This document shows, one piece after another, positions 1 through 6,811 of a DNA stretch of 9,074 nt; position 1 is the stretch's first letter, and the number at the start of each line of letters is the position of its first letter. Source of the DNA: Treponema sp. (GTDB taxonomy: Bacteria > Spirochaetota > Spirochaetia > Treponematales > Breznakiellaceae); contig JAITBO010000138.1 of assembly GCA_031283505.1 (NCBI GenBank), forward strand, positions 1 to 9,074, written 5' to 3'. Below the pieces are notes generated by a model that made no database searches, was not told the DNA's origin, and worked only from the letters and a program-made list of their open reading frames with translations. Made by a program: the position numbers and the translations under genes.

Positions 1-104
1 ATCCTTCGGGCTCTTACGCGCCCGGTTATAAAAATCCCAGCTCTCTCTGAGTTTTATTATCGCCTCAAGGACTCTCCGCCGCGAATTACCGGTTTTTTTT
101 CCAT
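1..104 (-). other. Possible start of a gene running off the left edge, frame broken at A8
   Basis: On the minus strand an ATG at 104 follows a good Shine-Dalgarno (GGAGGGG, about 8-10 bases upstream). As read, it gives only MEKKPVIRGGESLRR and a stop. The codons after the ATG contain a run of eight A (93-100 region on the plus strand as eight T). The adjacent frame is open from there to the window edge, with a plausible protein-like end (LEAIIKLRESWDFYNRARK). One extra A in the run would join the ATG to this open frame. No other start codon exists in the open frame within the window. This could be a real frameshifted or slippage-dependent gene, a sequencing error, or chance: about 33 codons without a stop is not rare. 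Confidence 0.3.
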
Positions 105-132
105 TTTATCTTCCCCTCCGGACTTTTATCTT
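104..132. repeat. Short direct repeat in a pyrimidine-rich tract
   Basis: TTTTATCTT occurs at 104-112 and again at 124-132, each followed by a CTCC-rich stretch, so the units look like an imperfect 20-base tandem duplication. On the minus strand each copy carries a Shine-Dalgarno-like GGAG followed by AAGATAAAA. The second unit precedes the candidate ATG at 104. Confidence 0.4.
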
Positions 133-167
133 ATCTCCTCCTCCATCCACTGTATAGCCTTAACTTG

Positions 168-196
168 TTGACATTGGATAAAGATACATTTAGTAA
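168..196 (+). promoter_or_regulatory. Isolated promoter-like sequence facing the 3' end of ade
   Basis: TTGACA (168-173), a 17-base spacer and TAGTAA (191-196) form a fair sigma-70-type match on the plus strand. No plus-strand gene follows; a transcript would read antisense into the 3' end of ade. It may be a chance match in AT-rich sequence. Confidence 0.3.
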
Positions 197-228
197 AGTT
201 TTGATACACTCTGCCTCGTAACGCCCCG

Positions 229-272
229 CCTAAAACACTTTTTCTAAACTATCAAACTTACATTGTTTTAGG
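229..272. repeat. 9-base inverted repeat downstream of ade
   Basis: CCTAAAACA (229-237) and TGTTTTAGG (264-272) are exact reverse complements separated by 26 bases. Pairing could extend by two more G-C pairs past a single bulged base. It lies about 45 bases past the ade stop. Neither strand has a T-tract after the second arm, so it is not a standard intrinsic terminator, but the hairpin could mark a transcript end. Confidence 0.45.
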
Positions 273-315
273 GGTCTGAGGGACTTTGGAGCGCATCCGG
301 GGTTTTCACCGAGTT

Positions 316-2052
316 CTAAACTTCCAGAGGGATGAACTTAAACTGCCCCACATCAAACAACCCCATGTCGGTGAGCTTGAGCTCGGGGATCACCGGCAGC
401 GACATGAAGCAGAGGCCCATCACGGGTTCCAGATCGGGGTTAACCCCCAATTCCCGAAAGGCCGCTTCGTGAAGGTTTTTTAACTTTTTATCCACCCATT
501 CGCCGCTTTGATCGCTCATAAGGCCGCCCAGGGGCAGGGGCATACTCTCCAGCGTCCGGCCTTCCCTGACAAGGACCGCGCCCCCGTTCTGTTCAAGCAA
601 CGTTTCTACCGCACAGGCAATTTCGCCGTCGTCAACACCGACAGCAATGATATTGTGGGAATCGTGGGCTATGGACAGGGCAACAGCGCCCCACCGTATC
701 CCATAGCCTCTGATGAGGCCCAGCGCCACGTTACCCGTATTCTGATGCCGTTCCACGACGGCGATTTTCACGACATCCTGCCGGGGATCGTAGACAAAAC
801 AGCCCGAAGCATCCCGGCTGATTCTGGCCTTCCCCTTACCGGTAACTACCGTACCGGGCCTGATGTCTATCACGTATACTTCATCTCTCGTAAGATGAAG
901 GGCGAGTTTTTCCGCCGAAAAATCTTTGACACGAAAACTGCTCCGCACCGCCGTATCATCACGGTGGTTTACCGGGAGGAGGTATTTTCCTCCGGCAGCC
1001 ACCTCTTTTCCCTTAATAAAAACCCGGCTTACCCGGAAATCTTTAAGATCCTCCACCATGGCCAGGTCCGCCCGGAGTCCCGGCGCTATGCCGCCCCGGT
1101 CATACAGGCGGTAACATTCCGTAGCGTTAAGGGTGGCCATCTGTATGGCGGTCATGGGATCTATGCCTTCTTCGACGCAGATTTTAAGATGATCGTCCAA
1201 ATGCCCTTTTTCCAAAATAGTCTTCGGCTGCCGGTCATCGGAACAGAGCACACAAAACCGGCTGTTCCCGGCAGTAATCCCTTTAAGGAGGCTGCGGAGA
1301 TCGTGGCAGGCGGAACCCTGGCGGAGCAGCACATACATACCCCGGGAAACGCGCTGGCGCAGTTCCTCGCCATTTGCGCATTCATGATCCGTATGGATCA
1401 ACGCCGCCGAATAGGCGTTGAGTTCCTTTCCCCCGACATTGGGACTGTGGCCGTCTATAAGCTTTCCCATCTTCTTCGCCAGCATCAGTTTGTCCAGCGC
1501 CGCGCTGCCACCGTTGATTACGGCGGGGTAATCCATGAATTCCCCCAACCCCCATACGCGGCTGTCCGACAGAGGATTCTCCATGGCGGCGGCGTCCAGC
1601 GACGCGCCGGTATGTTCAAAAGCCGTGGAAGGCACACAGGAGGGTAGCATCATTTTGACATCCAATATTGTCCCTTCCGACGCCCTGAGCATATATTCAA
1701 GCCCCGCAAGGCCGCAGACATTGACTATCTCGTGGGGGTCCGCGATGATTGTCGAAGTCCCGTGAGGAACCAGCAACCTTCCCAACTCCTCCGGACTGAC
1801 AAAAGAAGATTCAATATGGATATGACCGTCTATGAAACCGGGGAGTACAAAACCGCCCCCGGCGTCTATCTCGATTTCTCCTTTGTAGTCCCCAACCCCG
1901 GCGATAAAACCACCGGAAACAGCCACATCGCCTTCGATAAAACAGCCCTGGTATACATCGGCAACATGACCGTTCCGTATCACAATATCCGCCGGGATTC
2001 TTCCCGCCGCCGTATCGATGAGTTTTTTCAAACCTTGTTTTTTCATATCCAT
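316..2052 (-). CDS. ade: Adenine deaminase
   Basis: A 578-residue adenine deaminase of the amidohydrolase superfamily (Ade/AdeC type). It hydrolyses adenine to hypoxanthine and ammonia in the cytoplasm for purine salvage or nitrogen recovery. An N-terminal beta-sandwich segment (VIRNGHVADVYQG) leads to the metal-binding motif LPGFIDGHIHIESS (70-83; His77 and His79). Next come ADPHEIVNVCG (104-114), GLGEFMDYP (168-176), IDGHSP (199-204), TDHEC (221-225) and SDDR (271-274), then ATLNATECYRL (306-316). The C-terminal adenine deaminase domain carries AHDSHNI (462-468). All expected metal and catalytic positions look present and length is normal. Two in-frame ATGs lie close together (2052 and 2046); either may be used, since the Shine-Dalgarno is weak (AGAGAAA). 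It has its own promoter and is separated by 164 bases from the flagellar genes, so it is probably transcribed alone. Confidence 0.97.
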   Translation of the reverse strand: MDMKKQGLKKLIDTAAGRIPADIVIRNGHVADVYQGCFIEGDVAVSGGFIAGVGDYKGEIEIDAGGGFVLPGFIDGHIHIESSFVSPEELGRLLVPHGTSTIIADPHEIVNVCGLAGLEYMLRASEGTILDVKMMLPSCVPSTAFEHTGASLDAAAMENPLSDSRVWGLGEFMDYPAVINGGSAALDKLMLAKKMGKLIDGHSPNVGGKELNAYSAALIHTDHECANGEELRQRVSRGMYVLLRQGSACHDLRSLLKGITAGNSRFCVLCSDDRQPKTILEKGHLDDHLKICVEEGIDPMTAIQMATLNATECYRLYDRGGIAPGLRADLAMVEDLKDFRVSRVFIKGKEVAAGGKYLLPVNHRDDTAVRSSFRVKDFSAEKLALHLTRDEVYVIDIRPGTVVTGKGKARISRDASGCFVYDPRQDVVKIAVVERHQNTGNVALGLIRGYGIRWGAVALSIAHDSHNIIAVGVDDGEIACAVETLLEQNGGAVLVREGRTLESMPLPLGGLMSDQSGEWVDKKLKNLHEAAFRELGVNPDLEPVMGLCFMSLPVIPELKLTDMGLFDVGQFKFIPLEV

Positions 2053-2077
2053 AATGTTTTCTCTGTGTAAATTTTAA

Positions 2078-2105
2078 ATTATAATGTATAGACTGAAAAA
2101 AACAA
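2078..2105 (-). promoter_or_regulatory. Probable housekeeping promoter of ade
   Basis: On the minus strand, TTGTTT (2105-2100) is followed after 16 bases by a perfect TATAAT (2083-2078). This leaves a leader of only about 20 bases before the ade ATG at 2052. The match is to the vegetative sigma-70 consensus. The region is AT-rich, so a chance match is possible, but the location between two differently functioning genes supports it. Confidence 0.6.
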
Positions 2106-2115
2106 GAGACGTACC

Positions 2116-2179
2116 CCACACGCGAAATTTTTTTAGGCCGAACTTTGAGTTTATGTTGAGCACATCCCAGTTCGTGTGG
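2116..2179. repeat. Inverted repeat upstream of the ade promoter
   Basis: CCACACG (2116-2122) and its exact reverse complement CGTGTGG (2173-2179) flank 50 bases. An inner pair, AACTT/AGTTC-like (minus-strand GAACT and AGTTC), is nested within. It lies just upstream of the -35 of ade. It could be a pair of operator half-sites or a long-loop hairpin, but there is no T-tract, so it is not an intrinsic terminator. Seven bases can pair by chance in a region this size. Confidence 0.25.
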
Positions 2180-2216
2180 TTAGTGGTTTATATTATTTTT
2201 CCCCGGCTATTTTACT

Positions 2217-2873
2217 TTAGGGCGTCATATTCCGGGACCCGCTCCCCTCAGTTAGAGCTATGGCAAGCTCCACCTCCGATAACGCCGCTCCCAGGCGGGA
2301 AGCTATAAGGTCCGGGGAAAACCCGGCCCGGTATAATCCGGCGACTTGTTCCGCAAAAGGCGGAGGTTTGGGGACGACGGGAGTGGCGGAACGGACGATG
2401 CGGGGGGAATAGGTTTGAACAGAGGACTTCCGTTTGTTTTCCGCTTCGGCGGCAGGCGGGGAAGCTACCGGGGCCGCATCTGCCGCCGGGGAAGGACGCG
2501 CCGGATTCACACTGGCGGGAGGAGACGCAGGGACCACAGGCCCCGCCGGTTCGGTGATGGGGCTGCGGAGTTTGCCCAGTTCAACGTAGACCTCTTCCTG
2601 AACCTGCTGGCGGGATACTTCCCCGGCCAGGAGCGCGATACGGCGGTCTGTGTCTTCCAAAAAAGCTTTGAGGGTTTTAACCCGGTCTTCCACCAGCAGG
2701 ATATCGCGGTTGGTAATCTCATTGACATCCCGGACAAGCTTGTCGATTTCATCATTAAGTTCAACCAGAATGCGTTCCCGTCCGGTACGACGCTTTAAAT
2801 AGGCAAAACAAAACAGAAAGGAAAAACCGCTCAAAAAAAGGCTGGCGGCGGCGATAATCAGGGGGACGATCAT
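2217..2873 (-). CDS. Single-helix membrane coiled-coil protein, SwrB/DUF2802-like layout
   Basis: This 218-residue protein is not one I can name. It has an N-terminal hydrophobic helix (about 3-25, ending CFAYLKRR), so it is anchored with the remainder in the cytoplasm by the positive-inside rule. A coiled coil follows (about 33-92, ILVELNDEIDKLVRDVNEI and onward), then a Pro/Ala/Ser-rich linker (about 105-172). A compact helical end (173-208) carries AEQVAGLYRAGFSPDLIASR and LGAALSEVELAIAL. That end resembles the small C-terminal helix-turn-helix-like motif of B. subtilis SwrB and of DUF2802 proteins, which also have one helix plus a coiled coil and lie in flagellar/chemotaxis operons. Start: ATG with TAGGG 7 bases upstream; the TAG of that sequence is the stop of the previous gene. 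It is the last gene of the operon in the window. The similarity is in layout and motif pattern only. Confidence 0.82.
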   Translation of the reverse strand: MIVPLIIAAASLFLSGFSFLFCFAYLKRRTGRERILVELNDEIDKLVRDVNEITNRDILLVEDRVKTLKAFLEDTDRRIALLAGEVSRQQVQEEVYVELGKLRSPITEPAGPVVPASPPASVNPARPSPAADAAPVASPPAAEAENKRKSSVQTYSPRIVRSATPVVPKPPPFAEQVAGLYRAGFSPDLIASRLGAALSEVELAIALTEGSGSRNMTP

Positions 2874-2882
2874 GGCTTTGCC

Positions 2883-3221
2883 CTAACCACTGATATCTAT
2901 GTTTTTGCCCAGAGCAGGATCCCGGATTACCGGCGGCTCCCCTTCTTCTTCGGATCCGGCGGCGCCTTCTTCGTCCGGTCTCCTGCCCGGCGCGTGTTCG
3001 CCGCCCTGCCGCCTGCTGTTCCGGTCCTTGATCCGCTCCGCCCCATCACCGGTATTCTGAAGTTCAGTCACGGAGTGAAACTTTTCTTCGGTTTTCTTTT
3101 GGAGTTGGGCGTTTTGGAGAACCGACTGAAGATGAACCCCTTCTTTCTGGTTCATCTGTTCCTTGCCGACCTTATCTATTTGGGTAAACAGGGTCTGGAG
3201 ATCAATAGGCTGAATAGCCAT
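2883..3221 (-). CDS. Unrecognised small protein downstream of fapA
   Basis: I do not recognise this 112-residue protein. The first half (MAIQPIDLQTLFTQIDKVGK to about residue 56) looks like amphipathic helix with heptad-like spacing and many Gln residues. The second half is strongly charged and probably disordered, rich in Arg, Glu, Gly and Pro, and ends in DPALGKNIDISG. No membrane segment, signal peptide or cysteine is seen. The gene is real on several counts: its ATG lies within the end of fapA (20-base overlap), it has AGAGGA 4 bases upstream, and its stop is 9 bases from the next start. That arrangement is typical of translational coupling in an operon. A role as an adaptor or small assembly factor for FapA or for the next protein is possible, but this is only inferred from position. 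Confidence 0.8.
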   Translation of the reverse strand: MAIQPIDLQTLFTQIDKVGKEQMNQKEGVHLQSVLQNAQLQKKTEEKFHSVTELQNTGDGAERIKDRNSRRQGGEHAPGRRPDEEGAAGSEEEGEPPVIRDPALGKNIDISG

Positions 3222-5166
3222 CGGGTCCTCTCTTTACGATCTGATCCGGTTCTTCATAGTGAGTTACCCGTACAAGGCCGTTTTCGAGAATAAAGGTTAC
3301 CGCCCTGTATTCACTGCGTACATCCTCTTTTGCGTCCCGAATCATAATTCTTACACCGGGATACACTTTGGAAGAAGCCGAAATCTTGCCCCGGTTTCTC
3401 TGGCTGCTAAGAAATTGCTGGAGCTTCTCAACTTCTTCATTGATATGCCGTAGCTCTTCTGTCAGGTCCTGGCGCTTATCCATCAATTCCTGTAGGTAGG
3501 CTTCTTTATCTTCTGGAAGGGTTTGATGCTGTTTTTGCCGGGCTATCAGGGTTTGCAGGTTAAGTTGAATTTCTTCCAGTTTCTTTTCCAGGGAATCCCT
3601 CTTGATAAAGTACTCGTCCATTTGTTCCTTACTTTTGGGATCAAACCCGACTTCGCAAATGGTTTCCGTACCGCTTGTAGGACTGCCTATGATCTTGGCG
3701 TTGATTTCTTCGGTAGCCCGGAGCCGGCCACCGACGATATAAGCCCGCTTGCCCTGGCAGAGGATCCGTTTGTTGGCATCCACCTGGGAATTGATAATGC
3801 CGTCGGAAACCACCACCATATTCTCCGCTTCCACGGTGGTGTTTTCGATAAACCGGGCCCAAAGGGAACGTCCGGTTTTTACCGTACCGGTACTCTTTCC
3901 GGTTATGCCCTGGTGAACGATGATGTCCCCTTCGGCGTCCAGTTCCGCCCGTTCAACGGTCCCGTTCACTTCGATATTGCCCGTAGCCTTGACGGAAAAT
4001 CCGTCTTCCACATTGCCGTTAATGGTCACGTTCCCCAGGAATATGATGTTTCCGGTCGTTATGTCCACATTCCCCGGAACTACATAGGTAGGTTCAACAT
4101 TGATCCTTCCGGAAGTCAGCACCACCTGCCCGTTTATGCCGGCTATTATCGTTACCCCGTCATCAGCAACCCGAACGCCTTTCCCTAATAAGCAGGACAG
4201 TGCCAGATCCTTACCGCTTTTTGCGGCAAGGAATTTGCCGGTTATGGTTCTTCCAGCCGTCCCGTTTTCCGGAGGTATCTTTTTTGCCAGGTGCTGGCCT
4301 TCAACCACATTCTGAATGATGTTGAGTTCTTTGAAATCAACCCTGCCGTCCACCCTTTCCCGGATACGGATCCTGTTCTGAGTGAGGTCAAAGTTGTACT
4401 GCAAAGACGAGTCCCGCCCGTTTACAGGGTGGAGCCCTTCGGCAATCTGAACGTTTTCTCTGTAGACAGGCTTATCCGCAAATTGTTTTAAGAATTCCTG
4501 ATCTATCCCAAAAACAACATGATTGCTCCGCAAAATACTCATGAAAGTTTCAAATGAAATATCACAACCAGCCGGCCCCGGAGGATTGACATGAATAAAA
4601 GCCTTCATCTCCTGATCCGGGATCACCACCGAAACAAAAGCGTCGTCCACCGAGTTATGGGCAAATTGACCAACCTGAATATACTCGCCGTCCGCTTTTT
4701 TTACAGCGGCGCTCACCATCTGGTTGTCAATATTCGTTACCTTCCGGGCAGTCAGTGCTTTAAGCGCCTGAGGTTCGGTGACCCGCCTGCCCTTACCCAG
4801 GGGAGAAGTAACTTTGAGGAGTACGCCTTTGTTGCTAAAATGAACAAAAACTTCCCCGTCCCTGTTTTCAATGGCAGGTTCCACGTATTCCAGGTCGGCG
4901 TCGATTTCGTCCGCGCCATCTTCTTCAGGCATCTCAAAATGCTCGTAGGCCCTGATCTTCCAGTTTTTCCGGACCGTCCCAAAGAACCCGGAGAAGCCCC
5001 GTTCGACAATCTCGTATTCCAGCCGCCTGATAGGGACGTTGAGGAGGTCTGCGGCTTGAGCAACAGCGGCTTCCACCGTAGCTCCCTCGGCCTCTACGAA
5101 ATGTATGGTTTTATCCTGTTCCAACTGCTCTCGAATAATTTGTTGAAACTGGACAAAATCGACCAT
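3202..5166 (-). CDS. fapA: FapA-family (DUF342) protein with N-terminal Jag-like domain
   Basis: A 654-residue member of the FapA/DUF342 family, whose genes often lie in flagellar operons; the precise function is poorly known. Residues about 20-75 form a Jag_N-like module with TVEAAVAQAADLL and the signature RGFSGFFG (56-63), followed by an acidic linker. Residues about 100-350 are the FapA-type domain. Residues about 360-500 show repeated short strands with G-N and G-x-I/V spacing (PGNVDI, LGNVTINGNV, TGNIEVNGTV, EGDIIV), as expected for a right-handed beta-helix. A coiled coil runs from about 512 to 590, and a small beta-rich end closes the chain. No signal peptide or membrane segment is visible, so it is probably cytoplasmic. 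The ATG has no well-spaced Shine-Dalgarno (an AGGG is only 2 bases away, AAAGGG is 13 away), so coupling to fliA, 4 bases upstream, is likely. The stop overlaps the next gene by 20 bases. Confidence 0.92.
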   Translation of the reverse strand: MVDFVQFQQIIREQLEQDKTIHFVEAEGATVEAAVAQAADLLNVPIRRLEYEIVERGFSGFFGTVRKNWKIRAYEHFEMPEEDGADEIDADLEYVEPAIENRDGEVFVHFSNKGVLLKVTSPLGKGRRVTEPQALKALTARKVTNIDNQMVSAAVKKADGEYIQVGQFAHNSVDDAFVSVVIPDQEMKAFIHVNPPGPAGCDISFETFMSILRSNHVVFGIDQEFLKQFADKPVYRENVQIAEGLHPVNGRDSSLQYNFDLTQNRIRIRERVDGRVDFKELNIIQNVVEGQHLAKKIPPENGTAGRTITGKFLAAKSGKDLALSCLLGKGVRVADDGVTIIAGINGQVVLTSGRINVEPTYVVPGNVDITTGNIIFLGNVTINGNVEDGFSVKATGNIEVNGTVERAELDAEGDIIVHQGITGKSTGTVKTGRSLWARFIENTTVEAENMVVVSDGIINSQVDANKRILCQGKRAYIVGGRLRATEEINAKIIGSPTSGTETICEVGFDPKSKEQMDEYFIKRDSLEKKLEEIQLNLQTLIARQKQHQTLPEDKEAYLQELMDKRQDLTEELRHINEEVEKLQQFLSSQRNRGKISASSKVYPGVRIMIRDAKEDVRSEYRAVTFILENGLVRVTHYEEPDQIVKRGPDGYSAY

Positions 5167-5170
5167 TACC

Positions 5171-5983
5171 CTACACGATCCCTTTACGGACGTTCGTCAA
5201 CCTGGAGCGAAGCCGTAAAATGGCTTTTGTATGCAGTTGGGATACCCGGGATTCGGTGATTCCCATCACCTGGCCTATTTCCTTGAGGGTCAGATCCTCG
5301 TAATAATAGAGGACGAGGATCTTCTTTTCTTTATCCGGCAGTTCATTGATGGAATTGATTATTATCTGCCGGATTTCATCCTTTTCCACGATTACATCAG
5401 GGTTCAGGCTTGCCGGAGATTCTATGCTGTCGCCGATGGAAACTTTATCGTTCTCGTCCCCGGAAAACCATACATCGTTAAGGGAAAGTATAGATGTGGC
5501 GGAAATGCGCATCATGGTTTTGAGAAATTCATTTTCGTCCATCCCCAGGGCCCTGGCGATTTCCTGATCTGTAGCGCTCCGGCCCAGTTGGGCTTCCAGG
5601 GCGCCCATGACTTCTTCCACTTCCTTGGTTTTTTGACGGACCGACCGGGGAACCCAGTCTATAGACCGGAGTTCGTCAAAGATTGCCCCTTTGATCCGGG
5701 GAACCGCATAGGTTTTGAACTTTACGTTCTTTTCGGGATCAAACCGGTCAATAGCATCAATCAACCCGAAAACTCCAAAACCTACAAGGTCATCAAACTC
5801 AACGTTGTGGGGCATACCGACCGCGACTTTCCCGGCCACATACTTTACCAGTGGAGCGTATTGTTTGATAAAGGCCTCACGGATCTTTGGATCTTTATTT
5901 TGACGATATTCAACCCAGAGTTCCTCTTCTGTTTTTTGTTCCAGGGAACAATTCAAAGAATTATTCCCAAGGACCTTCCCCAT
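5171..5983 (-). CDS. fliA: Flagellar RNA polymerase sigma factor FliA/WhiG (sigma-28)
   Basis: A 270-residue sigma-70-family protein of the FliA/WhiG/SigD type, which directs RNA polymerase to late flagellar and chemotaxis promoters. Region 2 covers about residues 34-110, with QYAPLVKYVA, FDDLVGFGVFGLIDAIDRFD and FKTYAVPRIKGAIFDELR, the last typical of the FliA group. WVPRSVR (110-116) opens region 3, and region 4 (about 205-262) carries LPDKEKKILVLYYYEDLTL followed by a helix-turn-helix (LKEIGQVMGITESRVSQLH). There is no region 1.1, as expected for this group. Start: ATG with GAGGA 6 bases upstream; the GAGGA overlaps the TGA of the preceding gene. The stop lies 4 bases before fapA. The gene is inside the flagellar operon, so the sigma factor is made together with export and placement proteins. 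No anti-sigma FlgM is recognisable in the window. The assignment is firm; WhiG and FliA are alternative names here. Confidence 0.97.
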   Translation of the reverse strand: MGKVLGNNSLNCSLEQKTEEELWVEYRQNKDPKIREAFIKQYAPLVKYVAGKVAVGMPHNVEFDDLVGFGVFGLIDAIDRFDPEKNVKFKTYAVPRIKGAIFDELRSIDWVPRSVRQKTKEVEEVMGALEAQLGRSATDQEIARALGMDENEFLKTMMRISATSILSLNDVWFSGDENDKVSIGDSIESPASLNPDVIVEKDEIRQIIINSINELPDKEKKILVLYYYEDLTLKEIGQVMGITESRVSQLHTKAILRLRSRLTNVRKGIV

Positions 5984-5992
5984 AAGCTATCC

Positions 5993-6805
5993 TCAATCCC
6001 GTTTTAATATCGTCTGTATAGCCAAAGCCGATTCTTTTTCTTTGCCTTTGCCTTTGAATTCCTTGATCCCATCTTCGGCTGCCATGCTGTTCCGCTCCAC
6101 TCCGGGAAAGACCACGGATACCGGCGTTCCCCTGCCTCCCGCAGGCAGGATATTATCGCCAAAACCGCCGAAAGAAGGCAGAAAAGCCTGAGACATACTC
6201 TCCGGACCGGGCAGCACATCCAAAGAAAAACCTCCTTCGGCAGACGGAACCGCCGAAACAGACCCGGCAGGTTTTACCGGCAACGGACCCTTAATATCGC
6301 CACCCGGCGGAATCCCCACAGAGGGAGAAGCAAAAAATTCAAAATCATCCTCCGGGGAATTCTCTTCCCCAGCATCTTTATTAGTATAATCTGTTTTTCT
6401 GTCCTGGTCCAGAGCTATACCGGTAAGGAACCCTTCGCCATCAGACGCCAGATGATGCTCAAGCCCCTCGACTCCCAGAACGCCGTCCAAGGAGTCTCCC
6501 GAAGAATCGTCCCCGGTTCCTTTCCGAAGCCCCGTGACCAGGGAAGAAGCGTCATCATCGTCCAGGGAAATGTCAACATGGGCCCCCAGGCCCATGTCCG
6601 GCGCATCCTTGTCTTCCGGATTTAAGAGTTCAGGCAGAAACCGCTTTACCATCCAATAAAGAAGGGAACTTACGGCAAAGAAACCCGCGCCGAAGATCAA
6701 GGCCCGGAAAAGGGAAAAAAATCCCGCGCCGTTTATCAGGCTTAAAAAGAGGGACAAAACAAATCCCAGGGCAGCCGACAGGGCGCTCCACTTCAAATTA
6801 AACAC
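5993..6805 (-). CDS. Unrecognised membrane protein between flhG and fliA
   Basis: I do not recognise this 270-residue protein. It begins with two hydrophobic segments (about 7-26 and 31-53), separated by a short NGAG turn, so it is probably a membrane hairpin with most of the chain cytoplasmic. After WMVKRFLPELL comes a soluble part with the acidic motif GAHVDISLDDDD (74-85). A long low-complexity region rich in Gly, Pro, Ser and acidic residues follows, then a basic end with GKGKEKE and the terminal ALAIQTILKRD. Start: an in-frame TTG at 6859 would overlap flhG by 44 bases. The GTG at 6805 has AGGGAG with a 6-base spacer in the gap after the flhG stop, so I use it. The stop overlaps the fliA ribosome-binding site. 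Its position among flagellar regulatory genes suggests a flagellar role, perhaps working with FlhG or the sigma factor, but nothing in the sequence shows this. Confidence 0.85.
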   Translation of the reverse strand: MFNLKWSALSAALGFVLSLFLSLINGAGFFSLFRALIFGAGFFAVSSLLYWMVKRFLPELLNPEDKDAPDMGLGAHVDISLDDDDASSLVTGLRKGTGDDSSGDSLDGVLGVEGLEHHLASDGEGFLTGIALDQDRKTDYTNKDAGEENSPEDDFEFFASPSVGIPPGGDIKGPLPVKPAGSVSAVPSAEGGFSLDVLPGPESMSQAFLPSFGGFGDNILPAGGRGTPVSVVFPGVERNSMAAEDGIKEFKGKGKEKESALAIQTILKRD

Positions 6806-6811
6806 AGGTTT

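Larger units (their letters stand above)
105..315. other. Intergenic region downstream of ade
   Basis: Together with the leftmost 104 bases this is a 315-base stretch without a confident gene. I see the promoter-like sequence, the inverted repeat and the direct repeat listed separately. I see no tRNA or rRNA-like segment, no mobile element end and no clear intrinsic terminator for ade. Confidence 0.6.

Noticed and set aside
1..20. Small hairpin CGGGC/GCCCG near the left edge as a terminator
   Set aside because: The stem is only 5 bases with an 8-base loop and no T-tract follows on either strand.
286..483. Plus-strand open frame of 65 codons near the end of ade
   Set aside because: Most of it is antisense to the ade C-terminus, with no good ribosome-binding site and no protein-like features, despite the promoter-like sequence upstream.
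508..1647. Long plus-strand open frame of 379 codons opposite ade
   Set aside because: It lies wholly antisense to a clearly recognised adenine deaminase. The translation has no recognisable domain and reads as a codon-bias shadow.
1811..2119. Minus-strand frame overlapping the start of ade in another frame
   Set aside because: Its Cys/Arg/Gly-rich translation is an out-of-frame reading of the ade N-terminus, and it would sit over the ade promoter.
2053..2219. Intrinsic terminator after the flagellar operon
   Set aside because: No GC-rich stem followed by a T-run is present on the minus strand here. The only inverted repeat has a 50-base loop and no T-tract.
2310..2560. Repeat-like GC-rich tract as a mobile or repetitive element
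   Set aside because: It is explained by the Pro/Ala-rich linker coding sequence of the single-helix membrane protein.
5231..6007. Plus-strand open frame of 258 codons opposite fliA
   Set aside because: It is antisense to the sigma factor across almost its full length; the hydrophobic, Phe-rich content is what reverse-complemented charged helices give.
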